From Notospermus geniculatus (lineage: Eukaryota; Nemertea; Pilidiophora; Heteronemertea; Lineidae): DNA of 64,000 nucleotides. Positions 18,118-29,649 of this stretch are shown here, one piece after another. How positions within the stretch are numbered: position 1 is the stretch's first letter; every line of letters begins with the position of its first letter. The notes under the pieces were generated by a model, which had not been told where the DNA came from, made no database searches, and saw nothing but the letters and a program-made list of their open reading frames with translations. A program made the translations under genes and the position numbers. The stretch covers positions 8,960 through 72,959 of the forward strand of contig NMRB01000107.1 in assembly GCA_002633025.1 (NCBI GenBank). Reading direction: 5' to 3'.

Positions 18118-19245
18118 GTAACCTTATCGCCTATTTTTGCAAAAGTCGAGGTGCTGGTATATTGTACTTGTAGTTTTGGCAATACATCAGAGCAGATCNA
18201 ACAAAATGGCGGTTATTTTGTTGCGATCGGTGGAGGATTTACGGAGATAATTTGGCTTTTTTTAGGGTGATTTATCTGCTAAAATCAACAAAATTTCATC
18301 AAAACAAAAAGATATGGGTAATAAACTTCACTTTTTTTCGATATTATGTGACTTTGATGATAAAATCTTTGTGATATTTATGAAGTTTGATGGTTGCTAC
18401 GTCCAAAAACATTAAGTTCCCATGGTCGAAAAATTTACCGATTTCGATGATTCTTTCACCCGCGTACTACCTTAACTGGTTCAGTAACATTAGGTTTTCA
18501 TCCCCGCATTGGATGTTGGTTGACAAGAGCAGGTTGGGGTTGGGGTGGTCTTTACCCCAAGGCCCATAACTTTACTGTTGAAATAATTTACTCTTTTCAA
18601 CTGCATGCACTTTATTGCAACCACCAGACACCTTCTTAGAACACAAAATATTTCCCAACTCTTAAAAGTAGATGTGACCCACGGCATTTCGGGCCTAAAA
18701 TCTCTTGTCACCATATCCCTAGTTCAACAAGGACTTTCAAATATTTTATTTGTTTTTTTTCCAAAATAAGTGACTGTTTGGTGTTTCCCTTATCATTACA
18801 CTGATTAATGGATGGTGTAACAGGTATCGGGTGAGGTGGCATTTACCTCAAAAGCCAACTGTCATTTATATAAACACAGATAGTTCAACTGGTGCTGGGT
18901 TTTGAGTTATCACTGAGAATTCTCGGCTAAAACTGTGATTATTTGATCAATATTGGCATTAGGTAGGTACCACAGTTACAGGAATGTCAGAAAAACAAAA
19001 TATTTCTAAAATAAGAATTATGAGACATTCAAATTTGGAGAGCCCAAATTAGGAATCAGAGTGCATATTATGAAGTGATCAATAAGCCATATTTGGTATT
19101 GTAAATGTTGTATCAAATTATTTTTCAAAGATAAAACATGTTAAAAGCAACATTTTTCAAAGATTAAACATGTTAAAAGCAAAATTGTTGAGGTGAATAT
19201 AATGTGTGCCAGTACTCCTGGATCCACAGAATCACAACCTACCAG
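18118..19245. other. Intron-like or intergenic, no gene seen
   Basis: A short tandem duplication at about 19128-19190 repeats 'aaagatNaaacatgttaaaagcaa' twice. An ambiguous base is at 18199. No domain-bearing ORF. Confidence 0.4.
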
Positions 19246-19456
19246 TCTGGGCCATATATATGGGATGTCATCCCTTGCTCTTCAGTCCTTCGTATGGGAC
19301 AATAAGCCGTGGTGCTTACCTTGTGCCTTTGCTACGGCAAGTAAAAGACCCCATCCAAGTGAGGAACATGAGTAGCTTGAGATAGCCTCTTCCATACTTA
19401 CCAGGGCCAATAATGCTTTGTCTTTGGCCCTGATGGCAACATAAATACAATACAAC
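19246..19456 (+). mobile_element. SINE family A, 5' truncated
   Basis: Lacks the tRNA head. The body matches the family consensus: gtaaaagaccccatccaagt, gaggaacatgagtagcttga, ccaataatgctttg, ggccctgatgg, ending in an aatacaata tail. Confidence 0.85.
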
Positions 19457-20240
19457 AACGTACCATTTTTTTTCAAAATTCCAGTTACCCTCACGGCAGC
19501 AACCTCGTACAAAATTTTTTACTGATACTGACTTTAGCATTTAACTGGCACCTTATATTAGATCAGACATGATCTCATACCAGATCAAAAATGGCAATTA
19601 CATACAAAAATAACCACATACGATAGAAAACTTATCAAAACGAGCTTATTAGATGAAATATTTTTAGCACAAAGTGCAGAACAAGCAACATTAAAAGAAT
19701 TTCCCACGTTATAAAAGATAAATTGGTGCAATTTTTCCAGAATCTTGGTTTAATCAGAAACCGACATGGTCCATTCAGCCCGAGGCTGGTGAGACAAGGT
19801 TTCCCAGTGCAGAATGCGGTACATGCCGCGAGACGATCAGAACTGCACTGTGTGCAAATGTCAAGAGTCAGACCACTCTTTGACAGCGGCGGAAAAAATA
19901 TCTTGTATCTATCGGGCAACAAATATGATCATTTATTTAGGAACTGCTGTCCGTTTTTCTGTGTCTGACGGACAATTGATTGCCTGGAAAAGGGATGAAA
20001 TTTCTGCGGACGACATCTGCCCTCCGTGGTAAAAAGTACCTCCACTCGCGACCAGTTGGATGAGCACTTGGGGTAGGATAGGTGACAGAGGAGTCGGTTA
20101 GCATTGCACCATTCTGATAGGATTAAAAGTACATGTATCACCAGAATCAAGCTGGGATAGATCAGGATACAGACACTGACGTTTCAGTTGCTCAATTCTC
20201 ACTGGACTTGAAATGAAATTGGAATTAAGTTGGAACATGA
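19457..20240. other. No recognisable gene
   Basis: Contains several short ORFs (for example at 19723-19968 and 19814-20032) without domain features. A segment near 20165-20215 is similar to 20658-20708 on the other side of the SINE pair. Confidence 0.35.
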
Positions 20241-20241
20241 G

Positions 20242-20650
20242 GGAGCCTTGATAGACTAGTGGTTATCACATCCACTTAGCAAGAATCCAGCCTGGGCCAT
20301 ACGTGAATAATCATCCCTGGCTCACATCCGTCACATGGGACAGGCCATCGCGCCTTATACCTTGTACCTTTTGGGGCTTTCTTCTTTGGATGTACCTTTA
20401 AAAGGCCTCATTCATATGAGGAACATGGATAGTTTGAGATGGCCTCTTCCATCTTACCAGCACCAATAATGCTGGTTACATCTATCCGTAGGAGAGTAAG
20501 CCGTGGTGCCTTGTACCATGTGCCTCACTAGGGCAGGTAAAAGACCTCATCCAGGTTGGGAACATGAGTAGCTTGAGATGGCCTCTTCCAACTAATACCA
20601 GGGCCAATAGTGCTTTGGCTTTTACCCTGGGAAAATCCGGTACAATACAA
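20242..20650 (+). mobile_element. Two SINE family A copies head to tail
   Basis: Copy 1 (20242-20475) starts gagccttgatagactagtgg (A-box-like) and has a diverged body. Copy 2 (20481-20650) is a head-less body running to the 'ggtacaatacaaa' tail. Flanked by diverged direct repeats of about 50 bp (20165-20215, 20658-20708). Confidence 0.8.
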
Positions 20651-20712
20651 AGGTGTGAGACAGGAAAAGAGAGACTGATGTTTGCATTCTGACTGGACTT
20701 CAAGTGATACTT

Positions 20713-20804
20713 CAGTGACTGCCTTTTGAGGCGAGCTGTTTTCTTTGGGCCCCTCGTGACAGAGAGGCCCAAAGAAAACAGCTCGCCTCAAAAGGCAGTC
20801 ACTG
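20713..20804. repeat. Perfect 38-bp-arm hairpin
   Basis: Arm cagtgactgccttttgaggc... is repeated exactly in inverse as ...gcctcaaaaggcagtcactg, with a loop of about 13 bases around cctcgtgacagag. The identity of the arms implies a recent origin. Confidence 0.9.
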
Positions 20805-20826
20805 ATACTTGCACTGACCCCCCTGC

Positions 20827-20970
20827 AGCTACTATATGGCACCAGTCATGGAGGATTTCCTGTATGGCCTAGTGGTTGGCACCTTGGCTTTGGAGCTAGA
20901 AGTTAAGCAACGTACATCACAGTCAGTACTTGGAATGGTGACGAGCATGTATGATACAATGCTGAAACCA
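20827..20970 (-). mobile_element. SINE family C copy (contains 5S rRNA-like sequence)
   Basis: On the plus strand 20891-20955 resembles sense 5S rRNA: aagttaagcaacg then agtcagtacttggaatggtga (5S reference words: gaagctaagcagg, ggttagtacttggatgggaga). The upstream part, gaggatttcctgtatggcct, matches the reverse complement of the 43260-43340 copy. By comparison with that copy, whose tRNA head faces the other way, this copy is minus-oriented and lacks its head. Confidence 0.65.
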
Positions 20971-21533
20971 AGATGCAACATCAGGACATACAGATGAAGG
21001 ATTACGATGAGTAACTGCACCGAGAAGCAGCACTCCAGTTCATCCAATCAGCATACAAGATTCTTGCACAACAATAGAAATTTTTGCCTATCATCAGTGT
21101 ATTCACTACAATACAAAAAGCCATGCTTTATTTCCATAGTCTTCTTCCCAGGATCAAATAATAAACAAGGCAACACTTGACAATAGAAATTGAATGGATC
21201 GAAAATGCAATTGTTTCCTTCGACAGGATCAAAGAGACACTGACATTGCGAAATCCTCGACGAATTCTCAATGGTGCAGCGTTTGCAGGTTAGATTCCCC
21301 GGCGATGCTTTGTGTAATTTAAGAAATGCTGTGATCGGCAGGATAAAACGACCAGGGGAACAACGGTATATGGATTGCGGAAATGTGTGTCAGGTTATAC
21401 GATGATAAGATTTTTAATCAGCACAATAATCTTCTGATGAAACGGGGCAAGAAAAATGGAATTATCGTTATGAAAGAACAAATTTACACATCTTGCAGGT
21501 ACAAGGGACCTAATTCTCAAAGCTTGCAGATAT
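20971..21533. other. No recognisable gene
   Basis: Unique-looking sequence with short ORFs only. 'acactgacattgcgaaatcctcgacg' near 21239-21264 loosely echoes the repeat words around the upstream SINE pair. Confidence 0.3.
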
Positions 21534-21890
21534 ACAAGTTGACTTATTTCATCTCCCATCCCTATGGTTAAATCACATTGAAAGGATTGGGAACTGGTCC
21601 GTCAACATCCACAAGCCCTACAAGTTGACTGGTTTCATCTCCATCCCTAAGCATGTTGAAAGCTTGGTTAAAGCACAGTGAAAGTATAGGGAACCAGTCT
21701 GCTTAATACTGATCCACAAATCCTACAAGTTGACTGGTTTCATCTCCCACCCAAATGGTTAAAGCACATTGAAGGGATAGAGAACCAGTCCATCAACATC
21801 CACAAATCCTTCAAGTTACCTGGTTTCATCTCCCATCTGTGCGCCTAAAGCAAAGTAGAAGGGTAGGAACCAGTCAACTACGAAAGATCC
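21534..21890. repeat. Minisatellite, about four 85-110 bp units
   Basis: Units begin caagttgactggtttcatct and contain ggttaaagcaca, gaaccagtc and catccacaa. Starts are near 21534, 21620, 21726 and 21811. The second unit has an extra segment of about 24 bp. Confidence 0.8.
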
Positions 21891-22544
21891 ACAAAGAACA
21901 CAGACATGACAGATATGGAAATCTCAGTGAGATAACCAGTGTGAGACATGTCTGAGAGATGAGGTAGCACACTAGGGCTGGTATTTTAGAATGCTCTCTT
22001 AGACTAAAGGTTGGCCTTACGCCTATTGTTCTTATGTTAGGTCAGCCTTTCGTGATTTTAGAATCAACCTTTATTTGCAGGAAAAAGCCGAACTTATCTC
22101 TTTTCCTTTCGTAAGATCGACATCGTTTTTAGAACGTTCCTTATCTAAAAGTTAACCTTTGTTTTTGCTTAGGAATTCCTTTATTTCTAAGGTTGGTCTG
22201 AGCCAACCTTTAGCCGACCTTTGCTAAAGCATCTCCTTGGGATTTTGAAGCTGCTGCCTCTGGTAATGAGGTCTTTTGGTTACTTGTTGAAAAATCTCTA
22301 CTGAACAGTTACGGACATTGAGAAACTTTGAAAGAAATTGGCAAGAGTAACTTTTAAGATGTCCCCTCTCTGGGCCTCGCGGGCCTTTTAATAGAAAATA
22401 TGCTGAGCTAAGTATCGAGTCGATTTTAGTCCACTATCGGATGGTGCTATTGATTTTCGAAATATTTGGCAACTGGGCAAAAATGATCTCCTCACGGGGT
22501 TCTCGGATCCAAAGGGCTAAATGTTAGTAGAGTCGACGTCAGAA

Positions 22545-22636
22545 ATTTTTGTGTAAAAAAATAAAAATTGTATTACAATTTTGATTTTTTTACACAAAAA
22601 TAAAATACCAGAAATTTAAAATTTCTGATATTTTTT
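22545..22636. repeat. Two adjacent AT-rich palindromes
   Basis: The first (22545-22601) reads tttttgtgtaaaaaa...tttttttacacaaaaa around an attgtattacaat centre. The second (22603-22636) is taccagaaattt/aaaatttctgata. Both would extrude as cruciforms. Confidence 0.85.
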
Positions 22637-22897
22637 ATACCCCCTTTTGCTGAGAAGGGCCTTGTTCAGATTACTCTACAAACGAATCCATTCATACTGT
22701 TATGGCATTAAAAGTCTGTTACATCATTCATCATTGTATTCTGAGGAGATAATTGGTTTGAGGTTGGCCTTTCATAAGGAATTCCTTTGGAAAGCTCTCC
22801 TAAAGTTGACCTTTCACTAAAGGAATTCCTCGATAAAGGAATTACTTAAGGTCAGTTCTAAAAACGTAGGGCCGTATTCAATAAGGGTGTTTAGCTA

Positions 22898-23239
22898 AAT
22901 CAGCGTACAAATTCTGCATTACACATGTTATAGGCCTAGAAACTATTGTTCTACGTTGTGTAAGCTGCCTGATCCCTGGCATTTTACCCACACGATGATT
23001 ACACGCGTCTAACATTCCTGCATCTTAGTGTGGGAGGACAATAGAAAGTGTTGGAAAAATTCTAGACAAGCCTTCCTGATCGTTCAACATTTCCTTCATG
23101 CTCTTTGACTTAGACGCAGGATAGTTAGACGCGTGTGACTATCCTGCGGGTAAACGCCTCTGGTGAACCACCGTACAGACATCAGACAATAGTTTTCTAG
23201 GCCTTTAACCTGTGTAATGCAGAATTTGTACGCTGATTA
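22898..23239. mobile_element. Nested TIR element (AATCAGCGTACAAATTCTGC ends)
   Basis: Left aatcagcgtacaaattctgc and right gcagaatttgtacgctgatt are exact inverted copies. The inversion continues through ggcctagaaa(c/a)tattgt. An inner pair 'acacgcgtctaac' / 'gttagacgcgtgt' is also inverted. 342 bp, no ORF. Confidence 0.85.
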
Positions 23240-23407
23240 GGCCAAAANTTGATAAAGGATATGCATAAGGACAGTTCTAAAAATGACAACTCAAAGGTCG
23301 ACCTTCTGCTAGGAAGACCTCCCCCAAGGTTACCTTATGAAAGGTTAACCTTTGACCAAAATAAAGGAATTTTCTAAAATACCAGCCCTAGTGTGCTACC
23401 TCATCTC

Positions 23408-24385
23408 TGCAAGCTTTATGTCTGTGACTTGGATCACAGACATGATTTTCAATCTTGCAGATAAGTTAAATGTGTGCTGCAGCTTTAGGAGCAAATTAGT
23501 GATACTGTCTCAATGACACGATCTCACAGACATGGATTTTTAGTGTGCTGCCATCTTATGGAAGGTTCCACGTTTTCAAATAGCAGACCTTGACAGGGCA
23601 CAAGAGTCACCGAGTCCTTTGTCCTTTCTATAGTACAGCTTTGTGACTCAGTTCATCAAGTGAAATCCATCCCTGTGTAGTTGAACATGAAGGCAACCGC
23701 TGTGGGGACATCATCCTATAAAGATGACCAATAATCTATATCCATCTTTTAGACACTATCGATTTTCATACTCCACCTCATTGGAAGTTTGAAGTATTCT
23801 AATGATAATCGATATTGGAAGGAAATCTAAGACAAGATCAAGAGAAAAACATGCGTTGAAAGTTTCCACACCGTTAGAAATTGATAAAATTGACCTTTGC
23901 GAGTTTGTGTAACAAAACTTCCATTTCACTTACTCACAATCCAGTTTTATTTCAGTCTAATTATAATGCATGGAGCTTTTAAATAGCCAGAGCACTTTCC
24001 AGTACAGTTTCAGAGTGCGGTCATTCCACACTTTACTTGATTTTTTGTATTCTGGTATTTGTCATGTACACAAATGTAAGCCTATACTTACACACCCAGA
24101 ATGAACATATCATAAAGCAAGGCAGGTGCTACTCTCTCAGTAAAAGGATTTCTTTTGCTGAAAAACGTATCTCTGGATCTGATGAAAAACATTTACCATT
24201 TGGCTGATGGAAATACCATTCAACAATGTTGGTGAACTTTCTTTTTCATAATTTTTTAAACCAGCGTTCAGATATGAGGAAATGAGTTTCGACATAAATG
24301 TATAAAAAAACATTTATGGTTTTGATAAATGTATCCTGAGACCCTGGAAATGAAAAAAATAACGGATGTTAAAAAGTATACGTAC
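23408..24385 (-). other. Likely intron of the Ig-domain gene (3' of the exon)
   Basis: AT-rich sequence immediately after the GTACGT donor at 24385-24380 (element of the minus-strand gene). No further exon was found on this side, so the intron probably exceeds this window's recognisable sequence. Confidence 0.45.
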
Positions 24386-24721
24386 AGTTAACGGAGAGGT
24401 ATATCCATGTGCCATTCTGCGTCGTTTCGTCTGTACCGTCCAGAAAATTCACAATGCACTCGTACCACCCCTCGTCAGTCCCCTGAATGTTACTCAACTC
24501 TATCGACGCTTTCTCCACCAATCGTATTCTGTCTTTGTAATTTTCGTCGATGTGCGGAGAATAGGTGTTAAATTTGATATAAATGGGCGTGTCTACGCCT
24601 TTTTTATTCCACTTGATGACGTGAGGGGTGTAAACTCCGCCGGGGTATTCAATGTTACATTCCAAGATTTTGCTTCCACCGACGCTCGCCGTTTTGATCA
24701 CCTGGCGTTTTACACGATAAG
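24386..24721 (-). CDS. Turtle/IGSF9-like Ig domain, single phase 1-1 exon
   Basis: A 336-bp open exon on the minus strand encodes one V/I-set Ig domain: first cysteine in SKILECNIEYPGG, tryptophan in HVIKWNKKG, and the DEGWYECIV motif with the second cysteine. NGTWIYLSVN forms the final strand. The combination PIYIKFNTYSPHIDENYKDR, GWYEC and NGTW closely resembles the first Ig domain of Turtle/IGSF9/Dasm1-type neuronal adhesion proteins, which guide axons and dendrites and sit in the plasma membrane. The acceptor is excellent (ttttctctttccag|CT at 24722) and the donor is AACT|GTACGT (24385). The exon begins after codon base 1 and ends at codon base 1, the usual phase for Ig exons. Only this exon is visible, so neighbouring introns must be long. 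Orthology is inferred. Confidence 0.8.
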
Positions 24722-24889
24722 CTGGAAAGAGAAAAGGTGGAAAAAATCAAAATGTGGTTCTCGTTGTGCAAAGTGTCACTGACTTCCTACACCTGGTTTT
24801 CCTGCTGGCTGTGGGGCAAAGATCACTGCATAATACTTTATATACCACGTACCGGTACCTCATTAGATGTACCTACGATAAAAATTTGG

Positions 24890-25265
24890 TGAGGATCCGA
24901 CAAATGGTTATGCTGGAATTGCACTTAAGTTTTTGGTTTTGGCCCCCTGGTGACAGAAGGGAGAATCAGATTTCTGCGAAACTTATGACCCTGAGGTGCA
25001 TCTGTGTGAAGTAGGAGGAGTCTTCAGCTCCAATGTGCCCTTGTTAACAGTGGTTGTTAATGGCAATGGGCGATGATCAGTTTTGGCCCCCTGGTGGCAA
25101 AATGGAGAATCAGATTTCTGCAAAACTTGTTCTGTGAAGACCTATGAGCCTGAGTTGCATGTGTGTGAAGTTAGGAGTCTATAGCTCCAATGTGCCCTTG
25201 TTAAAAATGATTTCTTAACGAGGCTGGGCAATGACGATGGATAAACCAGTATAGTATAAGCTCAC
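24890..25265 (-). mobile_element. HINE/pearl-like element fragment with two core repeats
   Basis: Read on the minus strand it starts with a terminal hairpin (ttcacctgggtgagctt at about 25265) followed by two repeats of about 175 bp. Each repeat ends in GCAGAAATCTGATTCTCC then CACCAGGGGGCCAAAAC, and each contains aacaagggcacattggagct. The CTGATTCT...GGGGGCCAAAAC block is shared with 7433-8159. It lies in the probable intron upstream of the Ig exon. Confidence 0.6.
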
Positions 25266-25950
25266 CCAGGTGAACTTAAAGGCTTAAGGAAGTTGGCAAG
25301 GGGATCGCCAAGTAGCGAAGGGGTTAAGTCATTCAGGAGCATTGATCACCGACAAGCCAAATATTTTCAACGTAAACAAGAGATAATATCGACCAATGAC
25401 CAGGAAACCATGATAACCATCCTTCTGCGATTCATCATCATTTAGTCAATGTCTGCTGACGTGCCCTCTGCCCTTCACTTGATCCCCTCAATCGCCACGC
25501 GCTGATCCAAACGACGCACGCTTCATTGATGCACAAACAGGAAATCATAAAAGTGCCCGCTAATGAACCAATCGCGCTTGATCTGAATCGGCCAATCAGC
25601 TGAGGCTTATCATCCAACACGGATCGTCAACTGATCAGTCGGGTTGATCAGCCAAGTCCAACCCTTCATTGAAGGTTTATCTGCGATACCATTAAAACGC
25701 CTTCCTTGCAACTGGAGGCATCTGAGGCATTAAGAACCATGTCTAACCCTTCATTAACTCCTTAGTTTATGGCAGCAGGCGTGAAACATGGAGTCAAACT
25801 GATCCAAGTGAGTCTGCTTTGTTGGTGTAAGCAGGGTGTAAGCTTCTCTTGAGAACTGACCAGTCCGGCAAGAATCCTCAATGGGCCGATTGCAGCTCGA
25901 TGGGCCGATGCAGCTAAATTGGCCGGTATTCTTTGATTTTGGTGTTAGCC
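25266..25950. other. Unique GC-balanced sequence, possible regulatory region
   Basis: No repeat or gene recognised. 25500-25625 is dense in transcription-factor-like words (acaaacaggaaat, tcataaaa, gctaatgaaccaatc, ccaatcag). Regulatory function is speculation. Confidence 0.3.
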
Positions 25951-26395
25951 GAGCCCTGATGGCCTAGCCGTTATCATGTCCCTTGCAAGCGGCAGTTCCA
26001 GGGTCTGAATCCAGGAGCCTTGATAGCCTAGTGGTTATCAAGTTCATTTACAAGCCGCAGGCCAGGGGCCGAATCTTTGGCCAGAAGGAATTAATCATCC
26101 CTGGCTCTTCAGTCGCATGGGACGGTAAGCCGTGGTGTCTTGTACCTTGTGCCTTTGCAAGGGCAAATCAAAGACCCCCATCCTAGTGAGGAATCCAGCT
26201 GGGCCATGTGGGATTAACAATCTCTGGCTCTTCGTGTCCATCGCATGGGACAGTAAGCTAGAGTGCCTTGTAACTTGTGCCTTTGCAAGGGCAAGTAAAA
26301 GACCCCATCCAAGTGAGGAACATGAGTAGCTTGAGATGACCTCTTCCTACTCACCAGGGCCAACATGCTTTGGCTTCGGACCCAGTGATGGATTT
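25951..26395 (+). mobile_element. Compound SINE family A: partial head plus two bodies
   Basis: A partial head (25951-26013) is interrupted by a second head (26014, ggagccttgatagcctagtg). Its body runs to about 26185 and is followed by another body from 26186 to 26395 with the standard tgcctttgcaagggcaagta and aagtgaggaacatgagtagc blocks. Confidence 0.85.
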
Positions 26396-27601
26396 GCATC
26401 ACAGGGAGGTGAACCTTACGCATAGCATCAGTCGGGTTCATCCCAATAATATTGAACTAAATGCCATCAGGGGAAGCTATTTCATCCTTCAAACGGGCCA
26501 TCAAAACCTGTCATTTGGTTGGTCTGAATCACTTCTTACATGATTGATCACGGACTCAGAATATCGGCACCTTAAATACCAAAATTTATCATTTATTTAT
26601 CTATTTATTACAAAGGCAGCATCCAGTCACCCTTCCTGTACCCTGAAGTCATAAAATCGGATGAGATGGCTCCATCTACATATCGGGAATCAATAATCCT
26701 ATCAGATATTACATGACCGGTATATCGGATAACTAAAAAGGCAATTTCCAGAGTGTTTGCGAATTTTCGACCCCAACCGGGGTCTTCTTCAGGCTGGAAC
26801 TTTACAATCCGAAACTCTAGAACAGACTGAGCTGAAACCCAAATGTAGACATGAAGTATCCCATCCAAACAGGACGTGACAGCAATTAAGGAAAGAAAAG
26901 AGTACAAGCCCCAAAAGGTGGTTGCTCAACCTAACAGAAATGTAATTAGTGAATGTAAGGCTTGACTAGGCTGAAGGGAAAATATAGCTTGGAGGAATTA
27001 AACTAACAGTATAATTATACTAACAGTACAATACCCCCAAGACCATAGTAAGAGTAATTTATATTAAACAAATGTATGAGGAAGTGATAACAAATTAGGC
27101 CTAGAAAATAAATGAAGAGCAAGATAATAAGAAATGAAGGGGCAACAGTAAAGAAAGGGAGCCTATAGGTGAACAGCACCTACAAAACCTGACCAACGAA
27201 AAATTAGAAACAGACCATCATGGACGAAGACATAGGCCTAAAAAGAGGAACCCTGTCCTCCAAGGAAAAGGGTCTACTAAAGGGAAAAGAGGGGTTGCAA
27301 AGCACTGACAAAGGTATACCGGTATATCGGAAGTTAAGTCTATTGCGTTCTTTAGATGATTCAGATGACATTTTTGTATCTATAAGGCTATTGCAATCGT
27401 ACAATGATTCAGAAGATATTTTTGAATCAAGAGTTAAGGTTATACTAAGTTTCAAATGATTCTGATGGTATTACACCATCTAGAATACCATACATCAATT
27501 ATGACATTTCCAACCAAACTAATAATTTTGTCTCGGAGTCAAGTAAAAAAAACTTGGGTTTATCTTGTTTATACTAGTCATCCAATATCAAAAACGTTGG
27601 A
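26396..27601. other. No recognisable gene
   Basis: A 99-residue minus-strand ORF (26608-26907) contains the word PEEDPGWGRKF, whose DNA (gaccccaaccggggtc) is a perfect hairpin. This looks like a dispersed-repeat fragment rather than a host exon. The rest is AT-rich and unassigned. Confidence 0.35.
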
Positions 27602-28303
27602 GGGGTCATTGGACTTCACACTTTAACCACAGCCTATCCTGAAACCTTTCGGTAGAACTCAGATGAACTGCTTATTCAGCGCCCAACCCTGATCATTTCT
27701 GACCAGTACCCATGTGCCCACACAGCTGGAGTGAGGCATGGTAGGCAAAGAGACCTGCCTGGAGTCGCACGCTGACAGTGGGATTCGAACCAGGGATCTC
27801 ACAACCGCTGGCCAGAAACCCGAGCCACTAGACCACCACGGCTCCGAACGGTAGAGGGGTCATCCGACTTCACACTTTAACCACAGCCTATCCTGAAACT
27901 TTTCTGTACAACTCAACTCAGATGAGCTTCTCATTCACCGCCCAACCCTGATCATTTCTGACCAGTTTCCATTTGCACACACGGCTGGAGTGAGGCATGG
28001 TCGGCAAAGAGACCTGCCTGGAGTCTCCTGCCGACAATGGGATTCGAACCAGGGATCTCACGACCACTGGCCAGAAACCCGAGCCACTAGACCACCACGG
28101 CTCCCACAGTCTGAAACCTTTTGGTAGAACTCCGAAGAGCTGCTCAGTCAGCGCCCAACCCTGATCATTTCTTCTCAGTACCCTCAATACACCTGGGTGG
28201 AGTGGGGCAAGGTAGGCAGAGACCTGCCCAGAGTCTCACGGTGACAATGAGATCTGAACCTGGGACTATGTCCGCTAGCCAGATCCCTGCCAGAGACCCT
28301 AGC
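27602..28303 (-). mobile_element. Three SINE family B copies head to tail
   Basis: Copies at 27602-27846, 27853-28105 and about 28107-28303, all minus-oriented. The head reads GCCGTGGTGGTCTAGTGGCT (A-box) with B-box GGTTCGAATCCC about 35 bp later. The body contains ggcaggtctctttgcctacc and aaatgatcagggttgggcgc and ends in ctgaaacctttcggtaga-type sequence. The third copy is head-truncated or diverged. Confidence 0.85.
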
Positions 28304-28517
28304 TTGAACAGAGCTAAACAGGGAAAGGGCTTCAATCATGTCCCAGTCATTCTCATTATAGAATCTGAATTTCCATGATTAAGATGCTGATGAAAGTCAA
28401 CAAGATATTTCAGTCGTCACTGAACACACTCATTTCTTCAACAATCAGACTGAAATTGACAGAGCTGAACAGGGAAAGGGCTTCAGTCATGTCCCTGTCA
28501 TTCTCATTATAGAATCT
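28304..28517. repeat. Direct repeat of about 60 bp
   Basis: 'gagct(a/g)aacagggaaagggcttca(a/g)tcatgtcc' followed by 'tcattctcattatagaatct' occurs near 28311-28372 and again at 28460-28516. Confidence 0.8.
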
Positions 28518-29649
28518 CCTTGTCATATATAATATCAAACAATTACCAGTATCGATTATCGAATCTTGCTGACTTGACACAAGCCAGTCCACCAATAGAT
28601 TTCACTACATGTAATCAATCAGGCATTTATGGTCAAGATCATGTTAGTACCAATATGTCTGCTCTCCGTTCAGTGCATAACCTTTATTTCAATGAATTTT
28701 GAGTCGAAAATTTCCAAACATGACAAGTTTTCTCTTCAAAGCCAAAGGTTGTCAAATGTCACAATTGATGACTCCACTGGAAAGGATTGTTCTTTTTAAC
28801 CAACTACATTAGCTGAATGCAAATGCTTGCAAAATTGAAATCGCGCTGCTTTTGTGAACGTGGTTTTCCCATGATGTCAGCTGCTCCATGCTCGTCTTGC
28901 GTCTTTCAACGTTGAAGTTTTGGGTTCAATCCAAGTTAGACCCATCCTTCAAGTGACGGAGACTACAACTCTCAGGTTTTCTCCAGGCACTCTACTTTCC
29001 ATTGCTGTACATTCATTCTCCAATATCGTCTATAGACCATTCCAACAAATATGGTGGCCTACCAGTTCTCCCACAGGACGTAGTGGGCATTCGTTGTCCA
29101 AGCATGATTGTCCAAGCATGATGTAAGACTTCCAAACGTGTCTTCTCAGACAACAAATCTGTAAAATCGACCGTGAAATTATGAAATTTGGAGCAAATCC
29201 TTGAAATTCACCGCAGATTTCAATGTTTCTAGCACAGTGCACCCCCTCTTTTCCGAAATCGTGGGTCCGCCCCCTGCTCGCTGACTAGCCTACCGTCGGT
29301 TGTATCTTCTACACTTCAATGAATACCCCTGTTGCCACCAGCCGCGAACCGTACCCGATCTCTTCCTACAAGAACCCTCGCGTTACACATAGATATCATA
29401 CTCATCCTCTGAGATACTGGCGTTAAGTGTGCTACATCATCTTTAGCAGCCTCGAGAGGATTTCGCAACAAGCTAGTAACACTTCTCCATGTCCTCGTGA
29501 TCCAGCTAAACACATACTTCATTATAGGTTTGGTGTCCTTGATCGGTGTGTCAGATGATTTATAGGTCGTAGCTCATCTTGTTGACTTCCCCTTGAACTT
29601 GACTTTCCGTCCCATTACTTATAAAACCTGTCGTGTTTTGCTTAAGGAA
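28518..29649. other. No recognisable gene
   Basis: Mixed composition, short ORFs only. A B-box-like 'tgggttcaatcc' is at 28920-28931. A nine-base word, tccaagcatgat, is tandemly duplicated at 29097-29122. Confidence 0.3.

Larger units (their letters stand above)
21956..23407. mobile_element. 1.45-kb TIR element with a second TIR element nested inside
   Basis: Left gatgaggtagcacactaggg and right ccctagtgtgctacctcatc are perfect inverted copies extending into ctggtattttagaa / ttctaaaataccag. The interior is rich in AAGGTTGACCTTT/AAAGGTCAACC words and lacks a transposase. It carries the nested element at 22898-23239 and paired AT palindromes at 22545-22636. Confidence 0.85.

Noticed and set aside
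20713-20804. microRNA precursor
   Set aside because: The arms are perfectly complementary over 38 bp with a small loop, more like a young foldback element than a miRNA hairpin; no small-RNA evidence is available.
21534-21890. CRISPR-like array
   Set aside because: Units are long (85-110 bp), imperfect and without spacers; eukaryotic minisatellite.
26608-26907. Candidate signal-peptide exon for the upstream part of the Ig gene
   Set aside because: No splice donor in the right place, and the PEEDPGWGR part is encoded by a hairpin typical of a dispersed repeat.
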